A stretch of 64,000 bases of DNA from Datura wrightii (GCA_035772735.1 JASDFA010000001.1:72814001-72878000), one strand, 5' to 3'; shown: positions 47,294-58,964, numbered from the stretch's first letter. Numbers and translations: made by a program. Notes: generated by a model not told the origin, from the letters alone.

Positions 47294-47495
47294 AGCTCAT
47301 GACACTACGAAAAAAGCTTAAATTATTTAAAGAAGATTGTGGAAGAGAACTATGCTACAGAAATATTCCAGATCTATGGTATAAAAATTTGTGTCTACAC
47401 CTAAGTGTTAAGTTGCTTCCAGAATACAAGATCCCGAAATTTTACATCTTCGATGGGCATAGTGTAATGACCTATATATTGTTACGGGAGGATTA
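47294..47495 (+). pseudogene. Degenerate gag-like fragment of Ogre/Tat type
   Basis: An open frame contains PEYKIPKFYIFDGHS, recalling the conserved gag entry motif (KMPKFxxFDGxGDP) of Ogre/Tat and related gypsy elements. The rest is unrecognised and the frame ends at 47494. If correct, it is the gag start of the OGR layer split by ATH-2. Moderate-to-weak assignment from one motif. Confidence 0.45.
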
Positions 47496-47549
47496 AGTCC
47501 AGAACACACTATCTTCGCTTACTTCCACGGTGAGGAATATTGGGGGAGA
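47496..47549 (+). other. Purine-tract-like sequence before the CHR-D LTR
   Basis: ATATTGGGGGAGA at about 47538 looks like a chromovirus purine tract although a 5' LTR follows. No matching pol precedes it. Confidence 0.4.
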
Positions 47550-49002
47550 TGTAATTAGACTTGGGTTTGAGGAATGGGAAATGTATAGGAAAATATTGAG
47601 CTACTGGTTAATGGGAACTGCAGTAGTGGGGAAGCCGCTGCAGTGAGTCCATCATGATGGTTGGAGGCCCGCCATAACAAAAAGGAGGATTAACTATGGT
47701 TCAGCCGTGATGGGGTTCTTGCCGCCATAGCGGGTCCACTGTTACTGAAATACGACCATGATAGAGGACGACGGGAGGTAGTGTGATGGTTTAGAGTTAT
47801 AATTTCAGGGTTTTCACCCATAACTCTAAAGCATTACTTTTAAGAAAGATTAGGCGATTTTCCAGAGGTTGAAGCAATTGTTCATCCCAAGGTAAAAATC
47901 TTAACTAGTTTTCTCCCCTTTCGATTTCCTAACACCCTAGAATCAATAGGTGGTCCTAGATGGAGTTCTCTAAGATAATAACCCTAGGTTATGGAAACTA
48001 GGGAGACTTGAAGGAAAAGGGTTGGGGTGTTGATTCCTAGGCCTAAATGTGGGTAATTTACACTTCTTTGGAGTAACGTGACTGTAGAACGCCTATTTCT
48101 CCATGGTTTGAGAATTAGAATTTGATAAAGGTTGGACTTATTGAGTAAGAACTGATCTAAAGGGTTTTGGAGTAAAAACTTCTTGAAATAAGTTGAGATA
48201 ACCTGTGTGGGGATAAAACGCGATACATTAACCCTTGGAGTATTGAATTTGACCGTGACATTAGGTAGAATGGGGGCACAATCGATGTTATTGACCCCAA
48301 TGAAGTGTAGATGATTGAATGTGATTTTACTTTGCTTGTATTAGATTTTGAACATTCGGAGGCTTTATGAAAAGGCAAAGCTCCTACGGAATAGCTGAAT
48401 TCTCTCTTTTGGCAATCAAGGTAAGTTATGATTTTATAAAGAGTTAGACTTAGATAATGATGTGTATATGTGTGGAATGATAGCATTCTTAGTTGGTTTG
48501 CCGACACTAATTGCCTCTAATGTTATAATGTGTTAAATATGCTAATAATGTGTGCTTGGAAATAATGACTATTAATAAATGATGTTATGAATTTGTGGTG
48601 CATTGATATGTTATATGTGTTCTCTTAATTACCATGTGAGTGGTTGAAAACTGGTGAGTGTAACCAAGTTAATGAGGGAAACATGATGCCTCCGAAAAGT
48701 CATACTAATTGACCGACTGATAACATAATGAATATGAGAACAAAAGTGGATAATATATTTTATCCTGTGATGAGTTGCTCATGCCCAAAGAAAACATCTG
48801 GGCAAGTGATTAAAATTGAGTGGATTGTGTACGATGGGAGTATCTGGACGAGCAAATGAGTGGGAGAAAGTACCACGCTAGTACAGTACATAGATTTCTA
48901 GAGTCCCCTACAGGTCATGATAGGGAGGAAAAAAATAAGACCCTCTGGCATGTGTGTACAATCGTGTGAGTGTGTGCGATGATGTGACAGAAGCGTGTGC
49001 CC
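47550..49002 (+). repeat. CHR-D 5' LTR, left part
   Basis: Begins TGTAATTAGAC; no ORF. It is interrupted by ATH-3 and resumes at 56514. The pieces total about 2450 bp, the usual length of chromovirus LTRs here. The left boundary is tentative. Confidence 0.6.
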
Positions 49003-50487
49003 TGATCGTGGGCTAAAATAGCATGCCCGAGTGATGCTTTATGACTTAAATTAGTCTTGTTTATCTAAGTTATCGTATACATTTTCATGTAAATTTATAT
49101 GAATGTGAAGATATGTGCTAACCAACATGATTAGCCTTTGTTTTGTAGGTTTTGATGACTTTTGAGTAACTAATCCATGAGTTGGTGAAGTAGAGGCTTG
49201 GAAACGGAATTAGCCCGCGAACGTTGGCAAGGAGGAGGCACAAAACAGCCCACCTGCACGTCGGCAACGTGCCACGGCAGGCTGGCTGCGCGACATGGAG
49301 GTGTCAACGTGCTGCCCAAGCAGCGTGACACGCTGCCAACGCGGCAGGGGGCTGCCGAGGCCAAATTTCGGGTGATTTCCAGAGAGCTTTCGTGTTGCCT
49401 CCGTGTCACGGAGGCAGTGCTCCGCGACACACTCCGTGACACGGAGCCATTCCATGACAGGCTAAATTTTGCACGTTTCTCATTTATTATAAATAGGTCC
49501 CTTAGCTCCTAAAACCACTTGGTCACGATTTTATTCTGGAAAACTACCTAGGAGTAAGGGAGAAGTGGGAGAACTCATCTAGGGTTTGTCAAATTCCCTT
49601 CTCATCTACCAAATTCATGTAAGTATGTTAGTTTAGTAGTAGTTAGTGTAGTTTTACGAACATGAATGGCAAGAACCCTTCCTCTAGGGTTGAAGCCATG
49701 AATTATAATTGTGATTTTATGAAATTGTTTTGGAATTAAGTTATTGATTGTTGTTTTCGTCTTGCATTCTGGATTGTTGGTTGTTTTTATGATTGATCAC
49801 CATGAAAGCATATTTGTTAGCTTGGGTAATAGCTTGAGAAAGCATTACCTAGGTCAGGACATGAGAATGTGAGAAGCATGTTTGTATCTCGGGAGAGATT
49901 TTTGTGTCAGGATAGAAATATACCTAACACCGTGCTTGGTTGACACACGGGGGTTATGAAAGACCAACTTGGGATGTCACATCACCACTCAAAGAAGTAG
50001 TTGTGAGGCTAAGTTGAGTTAAATGGTTAGACGCACGAAAGTCCCTAATCGTTTCCCCGTAAACCACAACATAATTGATTGCCCGCGACTAGAAATTAAA
50101 CTCCTCGCTCACACTGATGCAGTGAGGCTAGATTGCCATGTTTAGAGGCTCGAAAGACCATAAACTTGCAATTCTAATTATGTGAAATAACAATTGATAG
50201 TTCCATGCTTAACCCATTGCAAATCGTAGTATCGCATGATTATCTGGGTTTAACTCTATGTTGCTCCTAGAGTGACTTCAGAATATTTCGTTGACCCAAA
50301 CTTAGACTTAATTAATCTCAATCGAAAATGTCTATAACCAACACTTAAGGTATTTAAGATCACACTAGAAATGGCTAGTTAGAGGAATGGGTCCAGTCCC
50401 TGTGGGTTCGACATCCGGCTCTTAAAAAGAGCCACTATATTACCTGCACGACCCGTACACTTGCGGATGCGCGAATCGGGCACGTCA
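49003..50487 (+). repeat. ATH-3 5' LTR
   Basis: TGATCGTGGGC...GGCACGTCA. Related to the ATH-1 LTR: both hold AACCAACATGATTAGC and the TGTCACGGAGGCAGTGCTCC palindrome (49403-49442). TATAAATA at 49488. U5 carries GTGGGTTCGAC near 50402 and a GGCTCTT(AAA)AAGAGCC hairpin at 50417. Confidence 0.93.
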
Positions 50488-50493
50488 AGTTTT

Positions 50494-50511
50494 TGGCGCC
50501 ATTGCCGGGGA
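50494..50511 (+). promoter_or_regulatory. ATH-3 primer binding site (tRNA-Asp)
   Basis: TGGCGCCATTGCCGGGGA, one base from perfect complementarity to tRNA-Asp(GUC). Confidence 0.92.
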
Positions 50512-50644
50512 CTCGGTGAAGTTTTTATAATTTATCTATTTTTGTGTGATTTTTAAGTTTCCTTAAGTGTTGAGAAACTTGGTCTTAGTCTACTTATCGC
50601 AGGTGACAGGTTGTCCTGCCGAGCTGGCTAGAAATAGAGAGCTT

Positions 50645-52864
50645 GTGGAACCGTTGCGTGAACCTGAACGTCAAATCCATTTGTGAAGGAGAGTAGCTCT
50701 AGAGCAAAAGCTGAAGAGACTTCAAGAAAAGGTACAATAACAACCACCCGCAGGACAAGCACAATTGTCATCGACAGCAATGGCAGCTAGACCAGTTCGC
50801 GAAGTGGCAATCCCACTAGTGACTAATGTGAACTCCAGTATCCGTAAATCGGAGCCTGGAGGGCACTTTGAGCTTAAACAAAACATGGTGCAGCTATTAC
50901 ATTGTAGTGGTCAATTCACTGGGATGGCACATGAGGACCCGCAGCAGCACCTACAGAGTTTTTTAGAGATTAGTGACATGTTTGTCCCCACCAGCGTGTC
51001 CACAGATTATGTCCAACTGACCCTCTTCCCATTTTCACTGTTGGGAGAAGCGAAAAAGTGGATGAAGGCGGAGCCACCGAACTCCATAACTTCATGGAAT
51101 GACTTGGATAAAAGGTTCCTTATCAGATTCTTTCCTTCAGGCAAGACTGCAAAGTTGAGAAGTGAAATACTCAGTTTCAAGCAGAGGCCTGAAGAGAACT
51201 TATATATGGCTTGGGAAAGATTCAAGTCATTGTTGAGAGACTGCCCCCATCACCAGCAATCAAATGAAGTGCTGGCTCATACCTTTGTAGAAAGTCTAGA
51301 CCCACACACAAAAATATTACTAGACTCTGCATCGGGTGGGCAAGCCTTGGATAAGACATATGATGAGTTGTACATGTTGTTAAACAGAATTGCACAAGGA
51401 AATCCAGAGTGGCACAGCGAGTCATCGAGAGGGGCAGGAAAGCGAGCGGGGTTGATAGAAGCAGATGGTTTGAATGCCTTGGCAGCGCAGTTAGCTTCAT
51501 TCCAGCATCAGATGATGACTCAGTTCAATAAACTGAGTATGAACCAACAACAGGGCCAGGTTAATGCAGTTCAGCAAGCTCCGAGTTGGTGTGACATTTG
51601 TGGTAATAATGGGCACAATGCAGAATCTTGTGGAGCCAATCCGGAATTAGTCAAATTTGTTGGTAATGTGCATAGGAATCAGAATTTTGGGAACAACTCC
51701 AACAGAAATTGGCAGGGCCACCCGAAATCTTCTTGGGGTGGAAACCAGAAGCAGAATTATATGCAACCTCAACAACAGCAGTATCAGCAGAATACGCAGA
51801 ATGATGGACAAGTGTGTAGTAGCATTGAGGAAACACGACAGAAGATTATGGAGATCCAGAATCAGTTAGCGGACAATCAGGCGAGGATGGCGACAGACTT
51901 AATGAATCAACAAGTAGCCACCCGCAATCTTGAAAAACAAGTGGGTCAGATAGCAGCTGCTCAGAACATGAGGTCGCAGGGGGGATTACCCAGTGATGCA
52001 GATCCTAACCCCCGGCAAATCAATGCCATCAGTCTTAGAAGCGGAAAGCAATTAGCTGATGCAATGCCTAAAGAGTTGAGAAAGGAGGTGCAACCGGAGT
52101 TGGTTAGACCAGGACCATCCACCGACATGGGAGCGAATCATAGTGCGGGGCAACAAAATGCAAAATCTTCATTGCAGCCAGCATAAAGACCACCACCACC
52201 ATTCCCTCAGAAATTCAGAAAGAGCAAGGAGGAGGAATGCTTCAAAAAGTTCTTTGAGAGTTTCAAAGAACTTCACATAAATTTGCCTCTTATTGATGTT
52301 TTGCATGGAATGCCCAAGCATGCTAAATACTTGAAGGACGTGATGGCGAACAAAGTTAGATTGGTGGATGTCCAGACTGTAGCACTGACTGAGGAGTGCA
52401 GTTACAGGGTATTAAGCGAAATGCCAAAGAAGCTCAAAGACCCAGGGAGTTTTACCCTCCCCATACAAATTGGTAAAGCTGAGGTGCTACGAGCTTTGTG
52501 TGACTTAGGGGCAGCAGTTAATCTAATGCCCCTATCCTTATTCAACACGCTGGGGTTGGAAAAACCGAGGCCGACAAGGTTGATGCTGCAGCTAGCTGAC
52601 AAGTCGCGAGTGACACCTGATGGAATAATAGAGGACCTTCTCATCAAAGTATGTAAGTTCATTATACCTGCTGATTTTATTGTCTTAGATTTTTAGGTTG
52701 ATGACCAGGTACCCCTGATCTTGGGACAGCCATTCTTGGCCACCGGAGGAGCGATGATTGACTTGAAAGCAGGGACCCTGAAAATGAGGGTTGAGGATGA
52801 AGAAGAAATCTTCTGCGTTTACCAAGAAATGAACCCATTTGCACACTACAGAAACCTTTGTTAG
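50645..52864 (+). pseudogene. ATH-3 gag-protease
   Basis: One continuous frame with only four internal stops (about 50684, 50735, 52184, 52694); the first usable ATG is 50780. Gag core (LFPFSLLGEAKKWM, RDCPHHQQSNEVL), perfect zinc knuckle CDICGNNGHNAESC near 51591, Q-rich linker (51770-51800), protease with LCDLGAAVNLMP near 52496 and LILGQPFLAT near 52715, end at TAG 52862. No RT follows. It is about 740 codons with no frameshift seen, the least damaged coding region here. Confidence 0.92.
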
Positions 52865-53069
52865 GTTAGTGTGTTGGCAAAGGATGAGTGTGGGGTGGAG
52901 GATTCCACAGGTGCACGGCCAAAGGCAAGGTCAAGTGTTCAGCCCGAGTCTGATAGAGGACTTCAAATTGAGAAGAAGTTGGAGAAAGAGAGGAACACAG
53001 TGGAGGTTGTTTCCTCTAAACAGCAAAAGAAAAGGAGATGGTTCTCGAAAGAGAACCCAGGTATGAGGA

Positions 53070-53138
53070 TGTCCTGAAAAGGACAGTCCACGTCGGGCCA
53101 CGACGTAAAATAAGGCGCTGCTTGGGAGGCAACCCAAG
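53070..53138 (+). promoter_or_regulatory. ATH-3 hairpin cluster (double-hairpin motif plus one)
   Basis: Three perfect hairpins: TGTCCT(GAAA)AGGACA at 53070-53085, ACGTCG(GGCCA)CGACGT at 53090-53106, CTTGGG(AGGCAA)CCCAAG at 53121-53138. The last two are the conserved pair; their stems differ from ATH-2 by compensating changes. Confidence 0.9.
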
Positions 53139-53389
53139 GGTACCTCAGGTACAAATTGTTTAATTTTCATTTTGTGTTGATTTTGTTATTTTCATTTTGT
53201 TTGTGTTTTTGGTGGAAAGTTAAGCACAGATGGAGGGAAGTCTGAGTACCGAGAAGGTGGAAGCTAAAGAGCATGGAATAGAAGAAGTGTGGGGTCGAAC
53301 ACCCACCTCTTAAAACTTGAAAGGAAAGCATGCTTTTAGCTTGGCATAGAGGCTCAGGGAGTATTTCTCATCCTTTAAATGTTAATTTG
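53139..53389 (+). other. ATH-3 spacer
   Basis: No ORF. It joins the hairpin cluster to the internal purine-tract module. Confidence 0.6.
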
Positions 53390-53430
53390 ATGCTATGAGG
53401 ACATAGCATGATTTAAGTGTAGGGTGAGGG
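53390..53430 (+). promoter_or_regulatory. ATH-3 internal hairpin plus purine tract
   Basis: Perfect 8-bp stem ATGCTATG(AGGA)CATAGCAT at 53390-53409, two bases, then TTTAAGTGTAGGGTGAGGG. Confidence 0.85.
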
Positions 53431-54989
53431 AAATTTCAAGAAAATTTCAATTTTTTTGTGCTTAAGAATTTTTGGTGAATGTAATGCTTGTGAGAAGAAT
53501 TTTGAAAATTGTTTTATGAGTCAAGCATGACTTCATCACCCGTTGGTTTTTCTTTTCGGTTCTTTTCCGATGGGGGGTATTTGAACCGAAGAATAATATT
53601 TTTCTTTTTCTTTTCTTTGTCTGTATATAATGTTTTTAGTCATAGTTAGGGACTGTTTCCAACGATGGATGGATGACGACCGTCTTGAGGAAAATTAGTC
53701 ATTAAGTTTTGATTTTTGAAACCATAACTAATTGGTGCTTGATGTTCTTGTTATGTGCTATACGTGATTGTAAGATGCAAGTATGTTCAGTGTGAAGCAT
53801 GCAAATGTATAACTTTGTTTGAGACACTTAGGCTCTTGAATGTGACTCAATATGATTGAAGCTTAATCTGAATTCTTGTGATTAGCTGAGTTAAGAGTCT
53901 GCTGAAGGTGTCTTGAATTGAGCAAGTGCCATGAGTGTAAGGTTTTTGAGGATTCTTTGCTATTATGGATTGTCTAGAACTTGCCTGGTGTGTTTATAAA
54001 ACTAAATGAAGGATGTGAATTGTAGGAAATGATATAGGCATTTCTTTGAATGAACCAGATTGGTATCCCTCATTTTGCCTACCTTGAAAAATTAATCCTA
54101 GTTAACCCCATTGAGCCTTGAGCCTATTCTTTGACAGCTGCGACATAAGCTTAATCTTTTTTCTTTCATTAGCCTTGAATTTGATCCAAAACTCCTAAGC
54201 GCTTGAGTGGAAAAAATCCGAAGGAGTAAAAGAGTGAGAAGAATGAAAAGAAAGGAAAAGTAGCAAGTTGTAGAAGTGAGAAAAGGACAAAGGTGCACTT
54301 GTGTGAAAATGGTTGATTATTAGTAAGGAGTAAGAAAACAAATTAATGTAAAATTATTTATGGAGCTCCTTACTAATAAGCTAAAAGTTCCTAAAGAAAG
54401 GGGGAACATAAGAGGAAAAAGAAAGCTGAAAAGAGGAAAAAGGTGAAGTAAAGGAAGGGAAGTTCGTAAGGAGGGCGTGATGTATTAAAAGCGCTTAGGA
54501 AAGATAGTCACTATTACTGGCCATAATAGTATCTACCCGCACCTGAGTTACATTACAACCTAAAAAGTCCTACTTGATCTTACATTCACACATCCTTAAA
54601 TTAGTGGAATAAAACACTAAGGGCAAGCTTATGGGTCATTACATGATACATGTGAATTCTTTGTGAGAGTGAGCGTAATTCTATTCATGTACCCACACAT
54701 GTTGTGATTTTTGCGTGTGAAATTGGGTAACTCTCTTTCCGTGAGGGCACATGTTGAATGAAGGATATAATTCATGTGGGAGTTCTTAATCAGTAGATTT
54801 ACAGGAGTTTGCTATGATTGAGAGTCGGATCTTGAGGTTAAGAAGTCTTAACATAGTTGTACTTCACTTCAATGATCAATTCATGCATGCTCTATTTTTA
54901 GCTTGTTATCTTATGTAATCATTGTAGCCATAGCTTGGATATTCTTGCTAAATGATAGGTGAGTCTCCATAAGCATGAGATGTAATAGG
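53431..54989 (+). other. ATH-3 3' noncoding region
   Basis: No ORF. Shares with ATH-1, in order, a CGGTTCTTTTCCGA-type block (53558), GATGGATGGATGACGAC (53664), GAACTTGCCTGGTGTGT (53969), purine tracts (54215-54300 and 54400-54470) and a GGGTCATTACATGATACATG block (54632). Confidence 0.7.
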
Positions 54990-55027
54990 TTGTTCGAGGA
55001 CGAACAAGACTTTAAGTGTGGGGTAGG
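54990..55027 (+). promoter_or_regulatory. ATH-3 terminal hairpin plus polypurine tract
   Basis: Perfect 7-bp stem TTGTTCG(AGGA)CGAACAA at 54990-55007, then CTTTAAGTGTGGGGTAGG up to the LTR. Confidence 0.88.
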
Positions 55028-56513
55028 TGATCGTGGGCTAAAATAGCATGCCCGAGTGATGCTTTATGACTTAAATTAGTCTTTTTTATCTAAGTTATTG
55101 TATACATTTTCATGTAAATTTATATGAATGTGAAGATATGTGCTAACCAACATGATTAGCCTTTGTTTTGTAGGTTTTGATGACTTTTGAGTAACTAATC
55201 CATGAGTTGGTGAAGTAGAGGCTTGGAAACGGAATTAGCCCGCGAACGTCGGCAAGGAGGAGGCACAAAACAGCCCACCTGCACGTCGGCAACGTGCCAC
55301 GGCAGGCTGGCTGCGCGACGTAGAGGTGTCAACGTGATGCCCAAGCAGCGTGACACGCTGCCAACGCGGCAGGGGGCTGCCGAGGCCAAATTTCGGGTGA
55401 TTTCCAGAGAGCTTTCGCGTTGCCTCCGTGTCACGGAGGCAGTGCTCCACGACACACTCCGTGACATGGAGCCATTCCATGACAGGCTAAATTTTGTACA
55501 TTTCTCATTTATTATAAATAGGTCCCTTAGCTCCTAAAACCACTTGGTCACGATTTTATTCTGGAAAACTACCCAGGAGTGAAGGGAGAAGTGGGAGAAC
55601 TCATCTAGGGTTTGTCAAATTCCCTTCTCATCTACCAAATTCATGTAAGTATGTTAGTTTAGTAGTAGTTAGTGTAGTTTTACGAACATGAATGGCAAGA
55701 ACCCTTCCTCTAGGGTTGAAGCCATGAATTATAATTGTGATTTTATGAAATTGTTTTGGAATTAAGTTATTGATTGTTGTTTTCGTCTTGCATTCTGGAT
55801 TGTTGGTTGTTTTTATGATTGATCACCATGAAAGCATATTTTTTAGCTTGGGTAATAGCTTGAGAAAGCATTACCTAGGTCAGGACATGAGAATGTGAGA
55901 AGCATGTTTGTATCTCGGGAGAGATGTTTGTGTCAGGATAGAAATATACCTAACACCGTGCTTGGTTGACACACGGGGGTTATGAAAGACCAACTTGGGA
56001 TGTCACATAACCACTTGAAGAAGTATTTGTGAGGCTAAGTTGAGCTAAATGGTTAGACGCACGAAAGTCCCTAATCGTTTCCCCGTAAACCACAACATAA
56101 TTGATTGCCCGCGACTAGAAATTAAACTCCTCGCTCACACTGATGCAGTGAGGCTAGATTGTCGTGTTTAGAGGCTCGAAAGACCATAAACATGCAATTC
56201 TAATTATGTGAAATAACAATTGATAGTTCCATGCTTAACCCATGGCAAATCGTAGTATCGCATGATTATTTGGGTTTAACTCTATGTTGCTCCTAGAGTG
56301 ACTTCAGAATATTTCGTTGACCCAAACTTAGACTTAATTAATCTCAATCGAAAATGTCTATAACCAACACTTAAGGTATTTAAGATCACACTAGAAATGG
56401 CTAGTTAGAAGAATGGGTCCAGTCCCTGTGGGTTCGACATCTGGCTCTTAAAAAGAGCCACTATATTACTTGCACGACCCGTACACTTGCGGATGCGCGA
56501 ATTGGGCACGTCA
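55028..56513 (+). repeat. ATH-3 3' LTR
   Basis: Pairs with 49003-50487. TATAAATA at 55513. It ends GGCACGTCA and is followed by AGTTTTTGG, the same nine bases that follow the 5' LTR. Confidence 0.93.
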
Positions 56514-57514
56514 AGTTTTTGGAACGTTATCGAGGTTATGATATTGAAAGAGAGTTGAATAGTGAGGATTCATGTGTATATCCAATATGATAAGATGATG
56601 AATTGATTGATGAGGATTCATGTGAATATCCAATGTAATAAGTTGATGAATTGATTGTTGAGGATTCATGAGTATATCCAATGTGACGAGTTAATGATTT
56701 GATTGTTGAGGATTCATGTGTATATCCAATATGATAAGTTGATGGATTGAGGATTTATGTGTATCCAATGTGATAAGTTGATGAATTGATCATTGAATTT
56801 TTGTCATGAATAAACTTGTTCGGGGTTGATGAACTGATTGTGAAAAATTTCTAAGTGAGGAACCTATGGTTGACAACTTGGTCGAGTTACTGCCTACCGC
56901 AGTACCGCGGTTATACCACCTTTTAAGCAAGGCCTGATTCAGTGAGCAAGTTAGATTTAGACCTTACTTTGAATGATTCTATAGATAGGGTTATGTGATG
57001 TTTATTTGTTTCAGTGAATGCATGTTGTTGTTTGACAAGTATATTTGTTATTATTTAAGGTCGTCCGATGATGCCTACCAGTAGATCGTGTTGTACTGAT
57101 GCTACTCCTGCAATTATTTTCTAAGTACAGACTGTGATTTGAAAAGTTCCTCTCGAACTCATATACAGGAGTAGCTGTGAGACATCCGAGGGTAAGCTGA
57201 TTTATTTCGAGCTGCTACAATTCCTCCTGAAGGAATGTCTTTTGTTTCAGACATGGGTTGATTTATCTTCTTGTTTATTCCTCGTAGACTGTGGTTAGGA
57301 AGATATACTCAAGTATAATGAATTTTAGTTTTTGGGATGTATAGATAGATGCTGTCATTATATCCTTTTTACTGTAATCAGACTTTCGCTTTTTACTTTT
57401 AATTGATTACTTACTAGTATGAATGGTGAAATTGAATGAGCTAGTTGGGACACGTTGCTCCTCCCACTAGGGAGATTAGTGTGGGTTCCAATCATGACCA
57501 CTTGGTTCATGACA
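56514..57514 (+). repeat. CHR-D 5' LTR, right part
   Basis: Continues the CHR-D LTR after ATH-3 and ends TTCATGACA before a tRNA-iMet-type primer site. It contains the 48-bp minisatellite. No ORF. Confidence 0.7.
56561..56791 (+). repeat. 48-bp minisatellite, about five units
   Basis: Units start at 56561, 56609, 56657 and 56705, exactly 48 bases apart, then a shortened fourth and fifth unit. Core words: TGAGGATTCATG, TATATCCAAT, AAGTTGATGAATTGATT. Confidence 0.93.
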
Positions 57515-57518
57515 AAGA

Positions 57519-57531
57519 TGATATCAGAACC
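57519..57531 (+). promoter_or_regulatory. CHR-D primer binding site (initiator tRNA-Met, degenerate)
   Basis: TGATATCAGAACC, two transitions from TGGTATCAGAGCC, 4 bases after the LTR. Confidence 0.75.
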
Positions 57532-57574
57532 TTAGGTTCGTTGATCTCATTGTGTGAGGGCGAGTCTACTAGAG
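57532..57574 (+). other. CHR-D leader
   Basis: TTAGGTTCGTTGATCTCATT and following bases recall the leader of Solanaceae chromoviruses. It resumes after SOLO-2 at 58939-58964 (TCTCGTAGATCGATGCAGAG) and is then cut by ATH-4. Confidence 0.55.
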
Positions 57575-58938
57575 TGATGTGTTGAGGATTAGCAATACAT
57601 CTTTGCTTCTTTTTATAGCATTTTGCATGTCATTTGGAGTGAAATTAAGTAGAAACTAACTTGATTGTGCTATGTTTAAGGATCCCAAGATATTGAATAA
57701 AGAAAGGAGCTAAGGCCATAATACTGCTCAATAGATGAGGCAAAACATGGACTGTCAGTCACTTCCCATACTGCAAATTCCAAAAACCCAAAAAATTAGG
57801 TCCTTAATATGGTTGAAAGATGGTTCGTCCTCTCAAAGGACGGTACATCAATGGATAGTTGGATCAGAGTTTGGCAGAATGATATTTCTCCAGTACGAAG
57901 TGAAGTATGGACTGTCTTTCCAAAGGATGGTCCGTCTCTCAAAGGACAACAGATCAAGGGTCAAAAGCAGAAATGTAAAGGACGGTCCATCCCTACACAC
58001 CTGGCACTCTGATATTCAAATTTAATGGGCTTTTTGGAGTATAGTTTAAATACATTTTTCTTGTAATTTTTCAGGAGTTTTTACATTCCCTAGTTCATAG
58101 CTAGTGTGGAGAGGAGAAGATAGTTAATTGTAGCCCTAGTTTCAAGTAGATTATATATCTAACTTTTGTAATTGAAGTTTGTCATCTATCAAGTGAATAT
58201 TTCAATTTCTATTGTTAAGAATGCTTCATTACATTGCTTTTCTTCTTTTCCTTCCCATGGGCAACTAAACCCAAATCTAGGGTTGTAAATCATAATGATC
58301 CCAATTTATTAAACTTGAGTTTGGGCTAGTGAACATTTGATTGATTTTTGCTTTGTATCTTGTGATTGGTGATGAGAGTCATCCAATCTTGCCCAATTAC
58401 AATTAAGAGGCTTGAAAGAGCAATTTTGGGTTAGGATAGCATCAATCAACAATAACCCAATGTATAACCCTTGTTTAATGGATTCTTCTAAACATAGGTT
58501 GAATTCCATATTTGTAAACAAGCAATTAGGTAGAATGGAGTTCTCTTCAATTTGCCAAAATTGAAGTAGATTGACGTCTATGGTAATATTGAAAGATACC
58601 CATGGGTTTCCTAAGTAAATTTCTTGCATGTTTAGCCCCAACCCTCTCTCAATTCTTTCACATTGGGTGATTTAGGGGGATCGACCCAATATTTGGGTCA
58701 CTTCCGTAGAATTATCTCTAATTGATTACAACCCTAGCTTAATACAATTGGTAGTTGTAGTTAACCTCTATCTCTCTTAATCAGAATAGATTCTAATCTT
58801 GCAATACTTTATTGTTTAGCACTAGATAGTTTGGGCTTTGAGTAGTCTTTATGGGATTCGATGCCCAACTCCTTGAATTCTATATTTGCATCCATCGTTT
58901 ACACTACCCGATATTAGGAGTGAATTTAAATGACATCA
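57575..58938 (+). repeat. SOLO-2: solitary Athila-type LTR
   Basis: TGATGTGTTGAGG...ATGACATCA, 1364 bp, flanked by TAGAG and TAGGG (4 of 5 bases). The start resembles ATH-2 and the end resembles ATH-4. A palindromic AAGGACGGTCCGTCC-type array lies at 57820-57990. U5 holds GGGATTCGATGCCCAAC near 58853. Confidence 0.8.
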
Positions 58939-58964
58939 TAGGGTCTCGTAGATCGATGCAGAGA

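Larger units (their letters stand above)
49003..56513 (+). mobile_element. ATH-3: Athila-clade element with gag-PR only
   Basis: Two near-identical LTRs (1485 and 1486 bp), tRNA-Asp site, gag-PR, hairpin cluster, hairpin plus purine tract twice, no pol and no third ORF. The few LTR differences make it the youngest complete insertion in the window. Flanks (TGCCC left, AGTTT right) do not match. The internal region is only 4540 bp. Confidence 0.92.

Noticed and set aside
49198..49512. 104-codon frame in both ATH-3 LTRs (also 55223-55537), plus overlapping minus-strand frames
   Set aside because: Same reason: it lies across the LTR array with open frames on both strands, and no family resemblance.
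50395..50435. tRNA gene from the GTGGGTTCGAC word
   Set aside because: No acceptor, D or anticodon arms around it; only a T-arm-like word inside U5.
56561..56791. CRISPR-like array
   Set aside because: Units are contiguous tandem repeats without unique spacers, in a plant LTR.
57735..58025. 96-codon frame in SOLO-2
   Set aside because: It follows the AAGGACGGTCC array within a solo LTR; no conserved protein features.
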